From Dehalococcoidia bacterium (GTDB taxonomy: Bacteria > Chloroflexota > Dehalococcoidia > Tepidiformales > Tepidiformaceae): a stretch of 64,000 bases of DNA. This document shows, in pieces, positions 1-8,229 of this stretch. Both the position numbers and the translations under genes were made by a program. The DNA lies in the NCBI GenBank assembly GCA_003104995.1, contig PQAO01000027.1, positions 1 through 64,000 of the forward strand. The letters run 5' to 3'. Under the pieces are notes generated by a model. It did no database searches. It saw nothing but the letters and a program-made list of their open reading frames with translations, and was not told where the DNA came from. How positions within the stretch are numbered: position 1 is the first letter of the stretch; each line of letters opens with the position of its first letter.

Positions 1-1565
1 CGCCTTTCCTCGGCGGCCTTCTGCTTGGCTTCCTCGTCGCTTAGCCGAGGAGCGGGAGGTTCGGCCTCGGGGTCTTCGCCGGCGTCGGAGTCCCCGGGCT
101 CGCCGGGGGCCTGGTCCTCTCCGGGCTCTTCGCCATCGTCGGAATCCTCGGGCTCGCCAGAGTCAGAGGCATCGCCCCCGGGGTCTTCGCCGTCGTCGGA
201 GTCCTCGGACTCGCCAGGTGCCTGGTCCTCTCCGGGGTTTTCGCCGTCGCCGGAATCCTCGGGCTCGCCAGAGCCAGGGGCATCGCCCCGGGGGTCTTCG
301 CCGTCGTCGGAGTCCTCGGACTCGCCGGGTGCCTGGTCATCGGCCCCGGGGTCTTCGCCTTCAGTGGAGTCCTCGAGTTCACCGGGGACCTCGCCATCGT
401 CAGCGGGGTCTTCCCCGTCGCCGGAGTCCTCGGGCTCCCCGGATGCCTGGTCATTGGCTCCGGGGTCTTCGCCGTCATCGGAGTCCTCGAGTTCGCCGGG
501 CACCTCGCCATCGTCAGCGGGGTCTTCGCCTTCAGTGGAGTCCTCGGGTTCGCCGGGGACCTGGTCATCGTCAGCGGGGTCTTCTCCTTCGTCGGAGTCC
601 CCGGGCTCGCCGGGGGCCTGGTCATCGTCAGCGGGGTCTTCGCCTTCGTCGGAGTCTTCGGGCTCGCCGGAGTCAGGGTCATCGGCCCCGGGTTCTTCGC
701 CGTCAGCGGTGTCCTCGAGTTCGCCGGGGGCCTCGCCATCGTCAGCGGGGTCTTGCCCGTCGTCGGAGTCCTCGGGTTCGCCGGGGACCTGGTCATCGTC
801 AGCAGGCCCTGCATTGCCGTCAGGGTCCCCGGGTTGGAACGCCGCGCCCTCGCTGGCGAAGCCTTGTGGTTCGCTGTCCGGTCCACCATCCACGGTGAAC
901 CCTGGGAGGCTGTTGTCAGAGTCCACGCTGGCGGTGAGGACCCAGGCCCTGCTGCCCGAGTCGAAGTTGTCGGTCTGCGGTTCGCTTGCAGGGGGCGCCA
1001 CCGCGAACGCCGTGGTCGCAGCCATGATCACCGCGGCCCCCGCGGCGAAAAGTATCGCCATCGAGCGACGCTGCGCACGAGTGAATCCCATGAGCTTTCC
1101 AAGTCGCTCCAGGACTGTGGAGCCATCTTCCTGGAGGTATGCGGCAAGTGACTCCACATCCTCGCGGCGGAGGGCAACAACCGGCTCGCGGCGCTGATTT
1201 CGGAGGTCCCGTACCAGGCGGAGGTACGACAGCAGGAGCGAATCGGAGTTCGCGGGGTCGAATCCGACAGCGACGGCGCCAGCAGTCAGTGTGCCGCCAG
1301 GGTGGACTGTGATGGACATGCGCGGCTGAAGGAGTGCATCGAGGTCGATCCCGTAGAGGCGCGCCAGTGGCGCGAGGTCCACATTGGCGAGGGAACGTCG
1401 ACCAGACTCGAAGGCTTCGAGCGTCCCGGCCCCGTACGCACCGCTCGATCTGGCGGCAAGTTCTCCGCAGGTGAGGCGCCGGCGCTGCCGGGCGACGCGG
1501 AGGCTGGCCGCCACGCGACGAATGAACTCCCGGGAAGAGATGTCGATATTCTCGTCGTGCGTCAT
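1..1565 (-). CDS. HTH / transmembrane / acidic-repeat protein, 3' end cut by window edge
   Basis: The frame is open from an ATG at 1565 to the window edge, so at least 521 residues are present and the C-terminus is missing. A GAGGAT Shine-Dalgarno-like site lies just before the ATG. Residues about 13-80 form an XRE-type helix-turn-helix domain (the stretch GTLEAFESGRRSLANVDLAP is typical). Residues about 168-190 are one hydrophobic segment (MAILFAAGAAVIMAATTAFAV). After a linker, residues from about 253 on are 13 tandem 18-19-residue units rich in Asp, Glu, Gly and Pro. The layout, cytoplasmic DNA-binding-like domain / single membrane span / long outside region, recalls RodZ or membrane-bound regulators, but I recognise no named family. 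The acidic repeats could bind calcium or act as a charged stalk; that is inference. The basic, Lys/Arg-containing sequence after the last repeat shows the protein continues beyond the window. Confidence 0.8.
   Translation of the reverse strand, partial: MTHDENIDISSREFIRRVAASLRVARQRRRLTCGELAARSSGAYGAGTLEAFESGRRSLANVDLAPLARLYGIDLDALLQPRMSITVHPGGTLTAGAVAVGFDPANSDSLLLSYLRLVRDLRNQRREPVVALRREDVESLAAYLQEDGSTVLERLGKLMGFTRAQRRSMAILFAAGAAVIMAATTAFAVAPPASEPQTDNFDSGSRAWVLTASVDSDNSLPGFTVDGGPDSEPQGFASEGAAFQPGDPDGNAGPADDDQVPGEPEDSDDGQDPADDGEAPGELEDTADGEEPGADDPDSGEPEDSDEGEDPADDDQAPGEPGDSDEGEDPADDDQVPGEPEDSTEGEDPADDGEVPGELEDSDDGEDPGANDQASGEPEDSGDGEDPADDGEVPGELEDSTEGEDPGADDQAPGESEDSDDGEDPRGDAPGSGEPEDSGDGENPGEDQAPGESEDSDDGEDPGGDASDSGEPEDSDDGEEPGEDQAPGEPGDSDAGEDPEAEPPAPRLSDEEAKQKAAEER
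62..806 (-). repeat. 13 in-frame 54-57 bp coding repeats (acidic 18-19 residue units)
   Basis: Read on the minus strand the DNA encodes thirteen consecutive units of the pattern P-[AG]-[DE]-D-x-[QE]-x-P-G-E-[PLS]-[EG]-D-S-x-x-G-E-D. Eleven units are 19 residues and two are 18. They differ from each other at a few positions, so this is an old expansion and not a recent slippage product. There are no stop codons through the array. Confidence 0.85.
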
Positions 1566-1756
1566 GGGTGATCCTCGCGCTGGTCTCGTCGTGGTTTTCG
1601 GCATGTCGCGGCCCAGCCTCAGGGACTTCCCCACCATTACCTCTGGTGGAGATTGGGTGACTGCGTGGTAAGGAGACCGGACGCGTGGCGGGAATCCGCG
1701 GATTCCGGGCTCGGCACTCCATCCTGCAACCTGCCCGCCTCGCCTTATTCACGGGG
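1566..1756. other. Intergenic region upstream of the HTH/membrane gene
   Basis: First part of a 485-base gap between two divergent genes (minus gene ending its 5' side at 1565, pgi starting at 2051). It should hold the promoter of the minus-strand gene. I see no clear -10/-35 pair, terminator or RNA gene here. The rest of the gap holds a palindromic site at 1757-1776 and a possible small frame at 1794-2012. Confidence 0.4.
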
Positions 1757-1776
1757 TGTAGGGGTAATCCCTACCC
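1757..1776. promoter_or_regulatory. Candidate operator, GTAGGG-N5-CCCTAC palindrome
   Basis: The inverted repeat GTAGGG / CCCTAC is centred on GTAAT, within the stretch GGGGTAATCCCTACCC. The same AATCCCTACCC 11-mer, preceded by GGGGT, occurs at 56734-56750 upstream of another gene. A palindrome repeated in two distant intergenic regions suggests a transcription-factor site. The regulator is unknown. Confidence 0.4.
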
Positions 1777-1793
1777 TGTCTTGCCGAAACACA

Positions 1794-2012
1794 ATGGAGA
1801 TGGATTACCAGATCGGCGCCTCCATTCGTCCGCGATCACCGCGCGTTATCGAGGAACTCCGCAGCCCCATCGCGGGCCGCGTCTTTCGCGCCGGCGAGAT
1901 CACACTCGCGGGCGAGGTCGTCGTCACACCATCCGGGCCACCCCACGCCTCCCTTGCAGCGCCGCATCCACTGCCCGATCCATCCTGCGCACCGTTTGCC
2001 GTCCTGCCGTAA
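1794..2012 (+). CDS. Possible small protein, 72 residues
   Basis: An ATG-started frame of 72 residues lies 17 bases after the palindromic site and ends before pgi. The N-terminal 45 residues are hydrophilic and then Val/Gly-rich (SPIAGRVFRAGEITLAGEVV), while the last part is Pro-rich and looks less protein-like. Third-position GC is moderately high. There is no Shine-Dalgarno site. It matches no family I know and may be a chance frame in GC-rich DNA. Confidence 0.25.
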   Translation: MEMDYQIGASIRPRSPRVIEELRSPIAGRVFRAGEITLAGEVVVTPSGPPHASLAAPHPLPDPSCAPFAVLP

Positions 2013-2050
2013 GGTGTAAGGCGGCGGCGCCCGCCGCGGGAGGCGTTTCC

Positions 2051-3571
2051 GTGGACCAGACCCTTGAAGCGGCGATTGCGGCCCGGCTCGAAACTATCGA
2101 CCGGGACCGGATCGTCGAGCGCATCTGGGATGGTGACCACACCGTCTGGAGTGACCACCCCGAAGAGGTCAGCGACCGCCTGGGCTGGCTGCGCATCCAG
2201 CGGCACATCGACGCTCGCATTCCCGAATTCGAAATGCTGCGCCAGGACGTGATCGCCGAGGGCTTCACCACCGCGGTCTTGCTGGGCATGGGCGGTTCGA
2301 GCCTCGCCGCCGAGGTGCTGTACCAGTCGTTCGGGCCGCAAGAAGGCGGCCTCCGGCTCATCGTGCTGGACTCGACCGACCCGCGGCAGCTCGCAGCCAC
2401 CGAGGCCGACCTCGACCTCGACCACACCCTGTTCATTGTCTCTAGCAAGTCCGGCAGCACCGTGGAGACGTTGAGCCACCTGGCTTACTTCTGGGAGAAG
2501 CTTCCCCGCGGGCGCCACTTCATCGCCATCACGGACTACGGGACCGGGCTCGAACGAATTGGCCGGGACCGTGAGTTCCGGGCCGTGTTCATCAACCCGC
2601 CCGACATCGGGGGGCGCTATTCGGCGCTCTCGTGCTTCGGCCTGGTGCCGGCCGTTCTTTGTGGCATCGATGCCGGGCTCTTGCTCGAGGGCGCGGAGCG
2701 GATGGCCGGGTTCTGCGATCCCGGAATCCCCGCGCGGCTCCACCCCGGCGCCTGGCTGGGCGCGGCCCTCGGCGAGGCCGCCCTCCACGGCCGGGACAAG
2801 CTCACCCTGGTTCTCCCGCCCGAGATCGAAGTGCTCGGCCACTGGATCGAACAGCTTGTTGCCGAATCGACGGGCAAAGAGGGCCAGGGCATCGTGCCAG
2901 TCGAGGGTGAACTGCTGGCCGATCCCGCCGTTTACGGGAATGACCGGATGTTCGTTGCCCTGGGCGAGGACCCATTCCTCGGGCCGCTTGAAGCCGCCGG
3001 GCACCCGGTGCTCCGTGTCCCGTTCGAAGGCCCGGCCTCCCTCGGCGCCGAATTCTGGCGCTGGGAGTTCGCCACCGCAATCGCGTGCTACGTGCTCGGC
3101 GTGAACCCCTTCGATCAGCCCAACGTCCAGGAGGCGAAAGAGGCGACCGCGGTTGTGCTGGCCGGCGGCGGTGGCGACCCGGCAACGCCGCCACTCGCCG
3201 ATGTCCTCGCGCAGGTCCGCGCCGGCGACTACCTGGCGATCCTCGCCTATCTGCCGCGCAACGAGGAAATCCTTGGACGCCTCCAGCGTGTGCGCCATGC
3301 TCTCCGCGACCGCTACCGTGTGGCGACGACGGTGGGCTTCGGTCCACGGTTCCTCCACTCCACGGGCCAGCTTCACAAAGGTGGCCCCAATACCGGCGTC
3401 TTCATCCAGGTGGTCGATGAGCCTCGGGAGGACCGCCACGTGCCCGGCCAGCCCTACAGCTTTGCCGAGCTCGAAGCCGCCCAGGCCCTCGGAGACCTCG
3501 ACGCGCTGCGGATGCACCGGCGCCGCGTTGCGCGTGTCTCGCTCGAGGATCTCGAGGGAGCGGTCCTCTGA
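2051..3571 (+). CDS. pgi: Glucose-6-phosphate isomerase
   Basis: 506 residues from a GTG start with GGGAGG about 8 bases upstream. It interconverts glucose-6-phosphate and fructose-6-phosphate in the cytoplasm. The two SIS-type subdomains are visible: GMGGSS at 79-84 and SSKSGST at 131-137 (sugar-phosphate binding), and the C-terminal STGQLHKGG at 437-445, typical of PGI proteins related to the PGI half of transaldolase-PGI fusions. No transaldolase domain is attached here. An upstream extension of the frame to 1685 exists but is of poor composition and lies outside the family's usual start. The downstream glucanotransferase overlaps its stop codon, so the pair is probably co-transcribed and supplies sugar phosphates from glycogen or maltodextrin breakdown. 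Confidence 0.9.
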   Translation: MDQTLEAAIAARLETIDRDRIVERIWDGDHTVWSDHPEEVSDRLGWLRIQRHIDARIPEFEMLRQDVIAEGFTTAVLLGMGGSSLAAEVLYQSFGPQEGGLRLIVLDSTDPRQLAATEADLDLDHTLFIVSSKSGSTVETLSHLAYFWEKLPRGRHFIAITDYGTGLERIGRDREFRAVFINPPDIGGRYSALSCFGLVPAVLCGIDAGLLLEGAERMAGFCDPGIPARLHPGAWLGAALGEAALHGRDKLTLVLPPEIEVLGHWIEQLVAESTGKEGQGIVPVEGELLADPAVYGNDRMFVALGEDPFLGPLEAAGHPVLRVPFEGPASLGAEFWRWEFATAIACYVLGVNPFDQPNVQEAKEATAVVLAGGGGDPATPPLADVLAQVRAGDYLAILAYLPRNEEILGRLQRVRHALRDRYRVATTVGFGPRFLHSTGQLHKGGPNTGVFIQVVDEPREDRHVPGQPYSFAELEAAQALGDLDALRMHRRRVARVSLEDLEGAVL

Positions 3572-5085
3572 GCCGGCCCTCTTCCTCCGCCGCGCCGGCC
3601 GGGCCGCTCGTTACCGGGCGCGCCGCCGGCCTCCTCCTCCATCTCACGTCCCTGCCTGGCGCCGACCTCGGCGAGGACGCCTACCGGTTCATCGACTACC
3701 TGGGAGAAGCGGGCCAATCGATCTGGCAGATGCTCCCCGTCGGTCCCGCCGGGCCAAGCAACTCGCCCTACGCCGCCCGGTCGGCCTTCGCCGGGGATCC
3801 CCTGCTCCTCTCGATGGCCGCTCTTGCAGACGATGGGTACCTCGACCGGGTCCCGCCTCCTCCTTCTCCTGGTGGATCGATCCATGTCGACTTCGAAGCT
3901 CGCCGCGCTTACAAGGAGCCGCTCTTGCGCACAGCCTTCAAGCTGTTCGTCGAACACGGCCGCCTGGAGGAACTCCAGGCCTTCGAGGCTCTCCGACCGT
4001 GGCTCCATACCTACGCCGTGTTCTCGGCGCTGCGCAACTCCCACGGCGAGCCCTGGTGGCTCTGGGACGAGCACCTGCGAACCCCCGCAGGGGTCGAGGT
4101 CGCGGAGGGCACCCCCCTCGCGGGCGAGGTCGCCTACCACAAGTTCCTCCAGTTCTGTTTCGACGAACAGTGGGAGCGTCTCCGAACGTACGCTCACGCT
4201 CGCGGCATCCGCCTATGGGGCGACCTGCCCATCTTCGTCGACCGCGACAGCGCCGATGTCTGGGCCAACCAGCACCTCTACAAGCTCGATGAAGACGGCA
4301 ACCCGACGGTGGTCTCAGGCGTGCCGCCCGATGTGTTTTCGGCCACCGGCCAGCGCTGGGGCAACCCCGTGTACGACTGGGACGCGATGGAGAGCGACGG
4401 GTATCGCTGGTGGATCGAGCGTCTGCGTACCACCTTCCAGCTCTTCGACGCCGTCCGCATCGACCACTTCCGCGGCTTCGAGTCCGCCTGGGAGATCCCG
4501 GCACACGAAGAAACGGCCATCCACGGCCAGTGGGTGCCTGGTCCCGGCGACCGCCTTTTCGCGGCCCTCGAGGCTGAGCTGGGCGAGTTGCCAATCCTCG
4601 TCGAGGACCTGGGCATCATCACCGAGGAGGTACGCGCCCTGCGGGACCGCCTTGGATACCCGGGGATGGCCGTGCTCCAGTTCGCCTTCGAAGGTGGACC
4701 TGACAACCCCTACCTGCCGCGCAACCAGGTCGAGAACTCGGTCGTCTTCACCGGTACCCACGACAACGACACGACACTCGGCTGGTGGGAGTCACTGCCC
4801 GAACCGCACCGGGACGTCGTCCGAATGGAGCTCGGCATCGATGGGAGCGACATTGTGGACGACATGATCCGCGCCGCCTACGCTTCGGTCGGCCGGACGG
4901 TGCTGATACCGATGCAGGACGTGCTGAAGCTCGGTGGCGAAGCACGCATGAACCGGCCAGCCGTGCTCGACGGCAACTGGGGCTGGCGGTTCGAATGGCC
5001 CCAGGTCCCGCCGGGGCGCGCGGCCTGGCTGCGGGAGCTGGCCATCGCCACAGGCAGGCTGCCTGCCGGGCCCGCTGATGTCTGA
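3568..5085 (+). CDS. malQ: 4-alpha-glucanotransferase (amylomaltase), CTG start
   Basis: GH77 enzyme that transfers alpha-1,4-glucan segments between maltodextrins. The catalytic set is present: D299 in RIDHFRG, E346 in LVEDLG and D399 in THDND, close to the numbering of Thermus amylomaltase. The first ATG in frame (3730) would remove the conserved N-terminus (GLLLHLTSLPG...YRFIDYLGEAGQSIWQ), and no ATG, GTG or TTG exists between there and the pgi region. CTG at 3568 overlaps the pgi TGA as CTGA and has GAGGGAG seven bases upstream, giving 505 residues, the usual family length. I therefore infer a CTG start translationally coupled to pgi. Confidence 0.88.
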   Translation: MSRPSSSAAPAGPLVTGRAAGLLLHLTSLPGADLGEDAYRFIDYLGEAGQSIWQMLPVGPAGPSNSPYAARSAFAGDPLLLSMAALADDGYLDRVPPPPSPGGSIHVDFEARRAYKEPLLRTAFKLFVEHGRLEELQAFEALRPWLHTYAVFSALRNSHGEPWWLWDEHLRTPAGVEVAEGTPLAGEVAYHKFLQFCFDEQWERLRTYAHARGIRLWGDLPIFVDRDSADVWANQHLYKLDEDGNPTVVSGVPPDVFSATGQRWGNPVYDWDAMESDGYRWWIERLRTTFQLFDAVRIDHFRGFESAWEIPAHEETAIHGQWVPGPGDRLFAALEAELGELPILVEDLGIITEEVRALRDRLGYPGMAVLQFAFEGGPDNPYLPRNQVENSVVFTGTHDNDTTLGWWESLPEPHRDVVRMELGIDGSDIVDDMIRAAYASVGRTVLIPMQDVLKLGGEARMNRPAVLDGNWGWRFEWPQVPPGRAAWLRELAIATGRLPAGPADV

Positions 5086-5210
5086 GATACGGCCGCGGCC
5101 ACCGATGAGATCCGGCCCCTCGCCTATCCGGCTCGCCCCTGAAACGCGTCGCTGACAGCGACGCCCCGGCTGGCTTATCGTCAACTCACCAACTACTGCA
5201 GGTGAGAGAC

Positions 5211-6218
5211 ATGGAATACCGATCCCTCGGCCGCACCGGCGTCAAAGTCAGCAGCCTGTGCCTCGGCTGCATGATGTTCGGCGGCAAGACCACCCCCGCC
5301 GACTCGGCCGCCATCATCGATCGCGCCCTCGACGCGGGCATCAACTTCCTCGATACGGCGAACGTGTACAGCACCGGCCGGAGCGAAGAGGCGACCGGCG
5401 AGGCGCTCAAGCGAAATGGCAAGCGCAATGAGGTCGTCCTGGCGACCAAGGTGCACGGCAAGATGGGCCCCGGCCCGAACGACATGAATAACACCCGCCG
5501 CCACATCATCGAGCAGTGCGAGGCAAGCCTCCGCCGCCTCCAGACCGACTGGATCGACCTTTACCAGATCCACCGCCCCCAATCCGACATGCCCATCGAC
5601 GAGACCCTTCGCGCCATGGACGACCTGGTCCGATCGGGCAAGGTGCGCTACATCGGCACGAGCACCTTCGCCGCCTGGCAGATGATAGAAAGCCTGTGGG
5701 TGTCCAAGGAGTACGGCCTGAACCGCTTCGTCTGCGAGCAGCCGCCCTACAACCTGCTCGACCGCCGGATCGAGCGCGAGCTGCTCCCGATGGCTCAGAG
5801 CTACGGCATCGCCACGATCCCCTGGAGCCCGCTCGCGGGCGGCCTGCTGACCGGCAAGTACAGCCGCGATTCCCAGCCCCCCGAGGACAGCCGCTATGCG
5901 AATGCCGACGCGAACCCGATGTACCGCCGCCGCATGAACGACGCCATCTGGGACGTGATCGAAGGGCTGGAGGCGATCGCGAAGGAGAAGGGCGTGAGCC
6001 TCTCCCAGCTTTCGCTGGCCTGGTGCATGCAGCAGCCCGGCGTCACCAGCCCGATCATCGGGCCGCGCACCATGGACCAGCTCGAGGACAACCTGAAGGC
6101 GGTGGATGTGGCCATCACCGACGACGATCTCAAGGCGATCAACCGGGTCATCCGCCCCGGTACGCACGTCAGTCCGTACTACGAAGCAGACTGGGCCGTA
6201 AGCGAGTACCGCTGGTAG
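5211..6218 (+). CDS. Aldo/keto reductase
   Basis: 335 residues, NADPH-dependent oxidoreductase of the AKR superfamily (TIM barrel). The catalytic tetrad is visible: D48 and Y53 (FLDTANVYSTGRSEE), K80 (VLATK) and H121 (YQIH). The ATG at 5211 is preferred over the GTG at 5202 because AGGTGAG sits at the right distance upstream. The substrate cannot be told from sequence. The frame stops at a TAG, and the same frame continues into a fragment of an unrelated beta-propeller gene. Confidence 0.88.
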   Translation: MEYRSLGRTGVKVSSLCLGCMMFGGKTTPADSAAIIDRALDAGINFLDTANVYSTGRSEEATGEALKRNGKRNEVVLATKVHGKMGPGPNDMNNTRRHIIEQCEASLRRLQTDWIDLYQIHRPQSDMPIDETLRAMDDLVRSGKVRYIGTSTFAAWQMIESLWVSKEYGLNRFVCEQPPYNLLDRRIERELLPMAQSYGIATIPWSPLAGGLLTGKYSRDSQPPEDSRYANADANPMYRRRMNDAIWDVIEGLEAIAKEKGVSLSQLSLAWCMQQPGVTSPIIGPRTMDQLEDNLKAVDVAITDDDLKAINRVIRPGTHVSPYYEADWAVSEYRW

Positions 6219-6437
6219 GGATCAGGGAAGCATCGCGGTGGCACACAGGGAATCTCGTGGGGTGCGAACGGGCGCATCGCGCTTGCCTGGGGCACCGAGG
6301 TGTATTCCATCGCCGAGGACGGGAGCAGCAGGCGGACGGAGGCGCGCGTCTCGGGCGGCAGAACGGTGCGCCATCCCGTGTGGTCGCCCGATGGCAAGCG
6401 GCTGGCTTTCGTAGTGGAACCTCCCTACCGCGACTAG
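6219..6437 (+). pseudogene. Fragment of a PD40/TolB-type beta-propeller gene
   Basis: Directly after the aldo/keto reductase stop, in the same frame, 72 codons end in a TAG. They read like propeller blades: WGANGRIALAWGTEVYSIAED followed by HPVWSPDGKRLAFV, the typical PD40 strand-turn signature. There is no start codon and the piece is far too short for a propeller. I read it as the tail of a decayed gene. A readthrough extension of the reductase is less likely. Confidence 0.45.
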
Positions 6438-6440
6438 CGT

Positions 6441-6469
6441 TTGACACTGGTTCATCGCGGGCGATAGCG
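6441..6469 (+). promoter_or_regulatory. Candidate promoter for the ThDP enzyme gene
   Basis: A perfect -35 hexamer TTGACA (6441-6446) is followed after 16-17 bases by a weak -10 (GATAGC or ATAGCG). It lies about 50 bases before the start codon at 6520, which has its own GGGAGG ribosome site. Confidence 0.4.
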
Positions 6470-6519
6470 TCCGGGCACTTCTGGTTCGATCGCGGGCGAA
6501 AAGGCCCGGGAGGATTCCC

Positions 6520-8199
6520 ATGCGCGAAATGACCGGCGGCGAGGCCGTCTACGAATCCCTGCGCGCCCTCGGCGTCGAGCACGTCTTTGGCATCGTCTCC
6601 GTCCACAACATCCCCATCTACGACGCCATCCACCGGGGCGGCGGCATTACGCCGATCGCCGTCCGGCACGAACAGGGCGCCCTCCACGCGGCGGACGGGT
6701 ATGCGCGCGCCACCGGGAAACTCGGAGTTGCCATAACCAGTACCGGTCCGGGCGTCACCAACGCCATGACCGGGCTCTTCGAAGCCGGCTTCGCCTCCAG
6801 CCGGGTGATGATGGTCACCGGCCAGGTCGACTCGGTGTATTACGGCAAAGGCAAGGGCTTCCTCCACGAGGCGGAAAACCAGCTCCCCATGTTGCGCACG
6901 CTCACCGGCCGCACCGAATCCGTCCAGCGGCCCGAGGAAATCGGCGAGGCGATGTTCCGCGTGGCCTCCGACATCTGCACCGGCAGGCCTCGCCCCGGCG
7001 CCATCGAAATCCCGGTCGATTTCCAGTACGCGAAGGCCGAAATCGACATCCCGCACATCGAAAGCTGGCCCCGCATTCAACCCTCCCGCGACGCGATCAG
7101 CAGGGCGGCCGAACTCATCGGGAACGCGTCGAAGGTCGTCATCTGGGCCGGCGGCGGCGTCCTTACCGCCGAGGCCGAACGGGAAGTCCAGCAGCTTGCC
7201 GAACGGCTGAACGCCCCCGTGTTCACGTCGACGAACGGCCGCGGCGCCATCCCTGAGGACCACCCGCTCTGCATGGGACCGCTCACCAATATGCCCGCGT
7301 TCGGTGAGGTGTTCGCCGGCGCCGACGTGGTGCTCGCTGTCGGTACCCGCTTCCAGGGCGGCGCGACGCGCAACTGGACCATGCCCATCCCGGCGAAGCT
7401 CATCCACATCGACGCCGACCCCGGGGTCATCAACCGCAACTACCGGGCCGACCTGCCCATGGTTGCCGACGCCCGGCTGGCAATCTCCGCGATCCTCCGG
7501 GACCTCGACGGCAAGCGCGACGTCAAGCCCGAGGATGCGGCGCGAGCACAGGTCGAGAACTCGGTTTTCCTCACGCGTGCCCAGGAGCTGCGCGATGCCG
7601 CGAGGGCCCAGATCCGCAAGGAAATCGGCCCAGACTACGAGGCGATCATGGACGCCATGCGCGAACACCTTCCCCGCGATGGGTTCGTCGTGCGCGACGC
7701 GACCGTCCCGGCCTACCTCTGGGGCAACCGCCTGATGCCAATCCTGGCGCCCCGGACATCCCTCAACCCGACTTCAGCGGCCATCGGCCCGGCCCTGCCA
7801 CTCGCCATCGGCGCCGCAATCGGGACCGGCCGGAAGGCCGCCGTGATCCAGGGCGATGGCGGCTTCATGCTGAACATCGCCGAGCTTTCGACGGCCGCGC
7901 AGTACCAGGTCCCCGTAGTCGTCTGCGTGTTCAACGACGGCGGCTACGGCGTGTTGCGATCGATTGAGGGCCGGACGTTCGAGGGCCGCCAGTTCGGCGT
8001 CGACCTTCACACGCCCGATTTCGTTCAGGTCGCAAGGGGCATGGGCGTCAAAGCGGAGCAGGCCGACAGCGCTGCCGCCTTCCGCGATGCCTTTGCCCGC
8101 GGAATCGCGCACCGGGGGCCGTACCTTATCGATATCGATGTCACGAAACTGACGCCGATGGCCGGCCTCGGCACGCCGCCGCCGAAGAAGGACGCCTGA
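6520..8199 (+). CDS. Thiamine-diphosphate-dependent enzyme, acetolactate synthase-like
   Basis: 559 residues with the three-domain layout of the acetohydroxyacid synthase / benzoylformate decarboxylase family: N-terminal PYR domain with the catalytic Glu E51 (RHEQGA), a central domain, and a C-terminal PP domain with the ThDP-Mg motif GDGG at 445-448 and the matching Asn further on (VFNDGGYG). No small regulatory subunit gene (ilvN) is adjacent and the gene stands alone with its own promoter, so a catabolic carboligase or decarboxylase is as likely as valine/isoleucine synthesis. Start ATG has GGGAGG upstream. Confidence 0.82.
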   Translation: MREMTGGEAVYESLRALGVEHVFGIVSVHNIPIYDAIHRGGGITPIAVRHEQGALHAADGYARATGKLGVAITSTGPGVTNAMTGLFEAGFASSRVMMVTGQVDSVYYGKGKGFLHEAENQLPMLRTLTGRTESVQRPEEIGEAMFRVASDICTGRPRPGAIEIPVDFQYAKAEIDIPHIESWPRIQPSRDAISRAAELIGNASKVVIWAGGGVLTAEAEREVQQLAERLNAPVFTSTNGRGAIPEDHPLCMGPLTNMPAFGEVFAGADVVLAVGTRFQGGATRNWTMPIPAKLIHIDADPGVINRNYRADLPMVADARLAISAILRDLDGKRDVKPEDAARAQVENSVFLTRAQELRDAARAQIRKEIGPDYEAIMDAMREHLPRDGFVVRDATVPAYLWGNRLMPILAPRTSLNPTSAAIGPALPLAIGAAIGTGRKAAVIQGDGGFMLNIAELSTAAQYQVPVVVCVFNDGGYGVLRSIEGRTFEGRQFGVDLHTPDFVQVARGMGVKAEQADSAAAFRDAFARGIAHRGPYLIDIDVTKLTPMAGLGTPPPKKDA

Positions 8200-8229
8200 C
8201 GCGCTCACCGTTCGGAGACGGGTTCGAAG

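Noticed and set aside
62..806. Regular repeats that could look like a CRISPR or minisatellite
   Set aside because: Repeats are contiguous, in frame, encode a protein pattern and have no spacers.
25..1197. Plus-strand Ser/Pro-rich frame of 390 residues
   Set aside because: It is the antisense shadow of the acidic-repeat gene; the minus frame has an HTH, a membrane span and a ribosome site.
1685..2050. N-terminal extension of the glucose-6-phosphate isomerase frame
   Set aside because: Low-quality Arg/Pro/His-rich composition; GTG at 2051 has a good ribosome site and family length.
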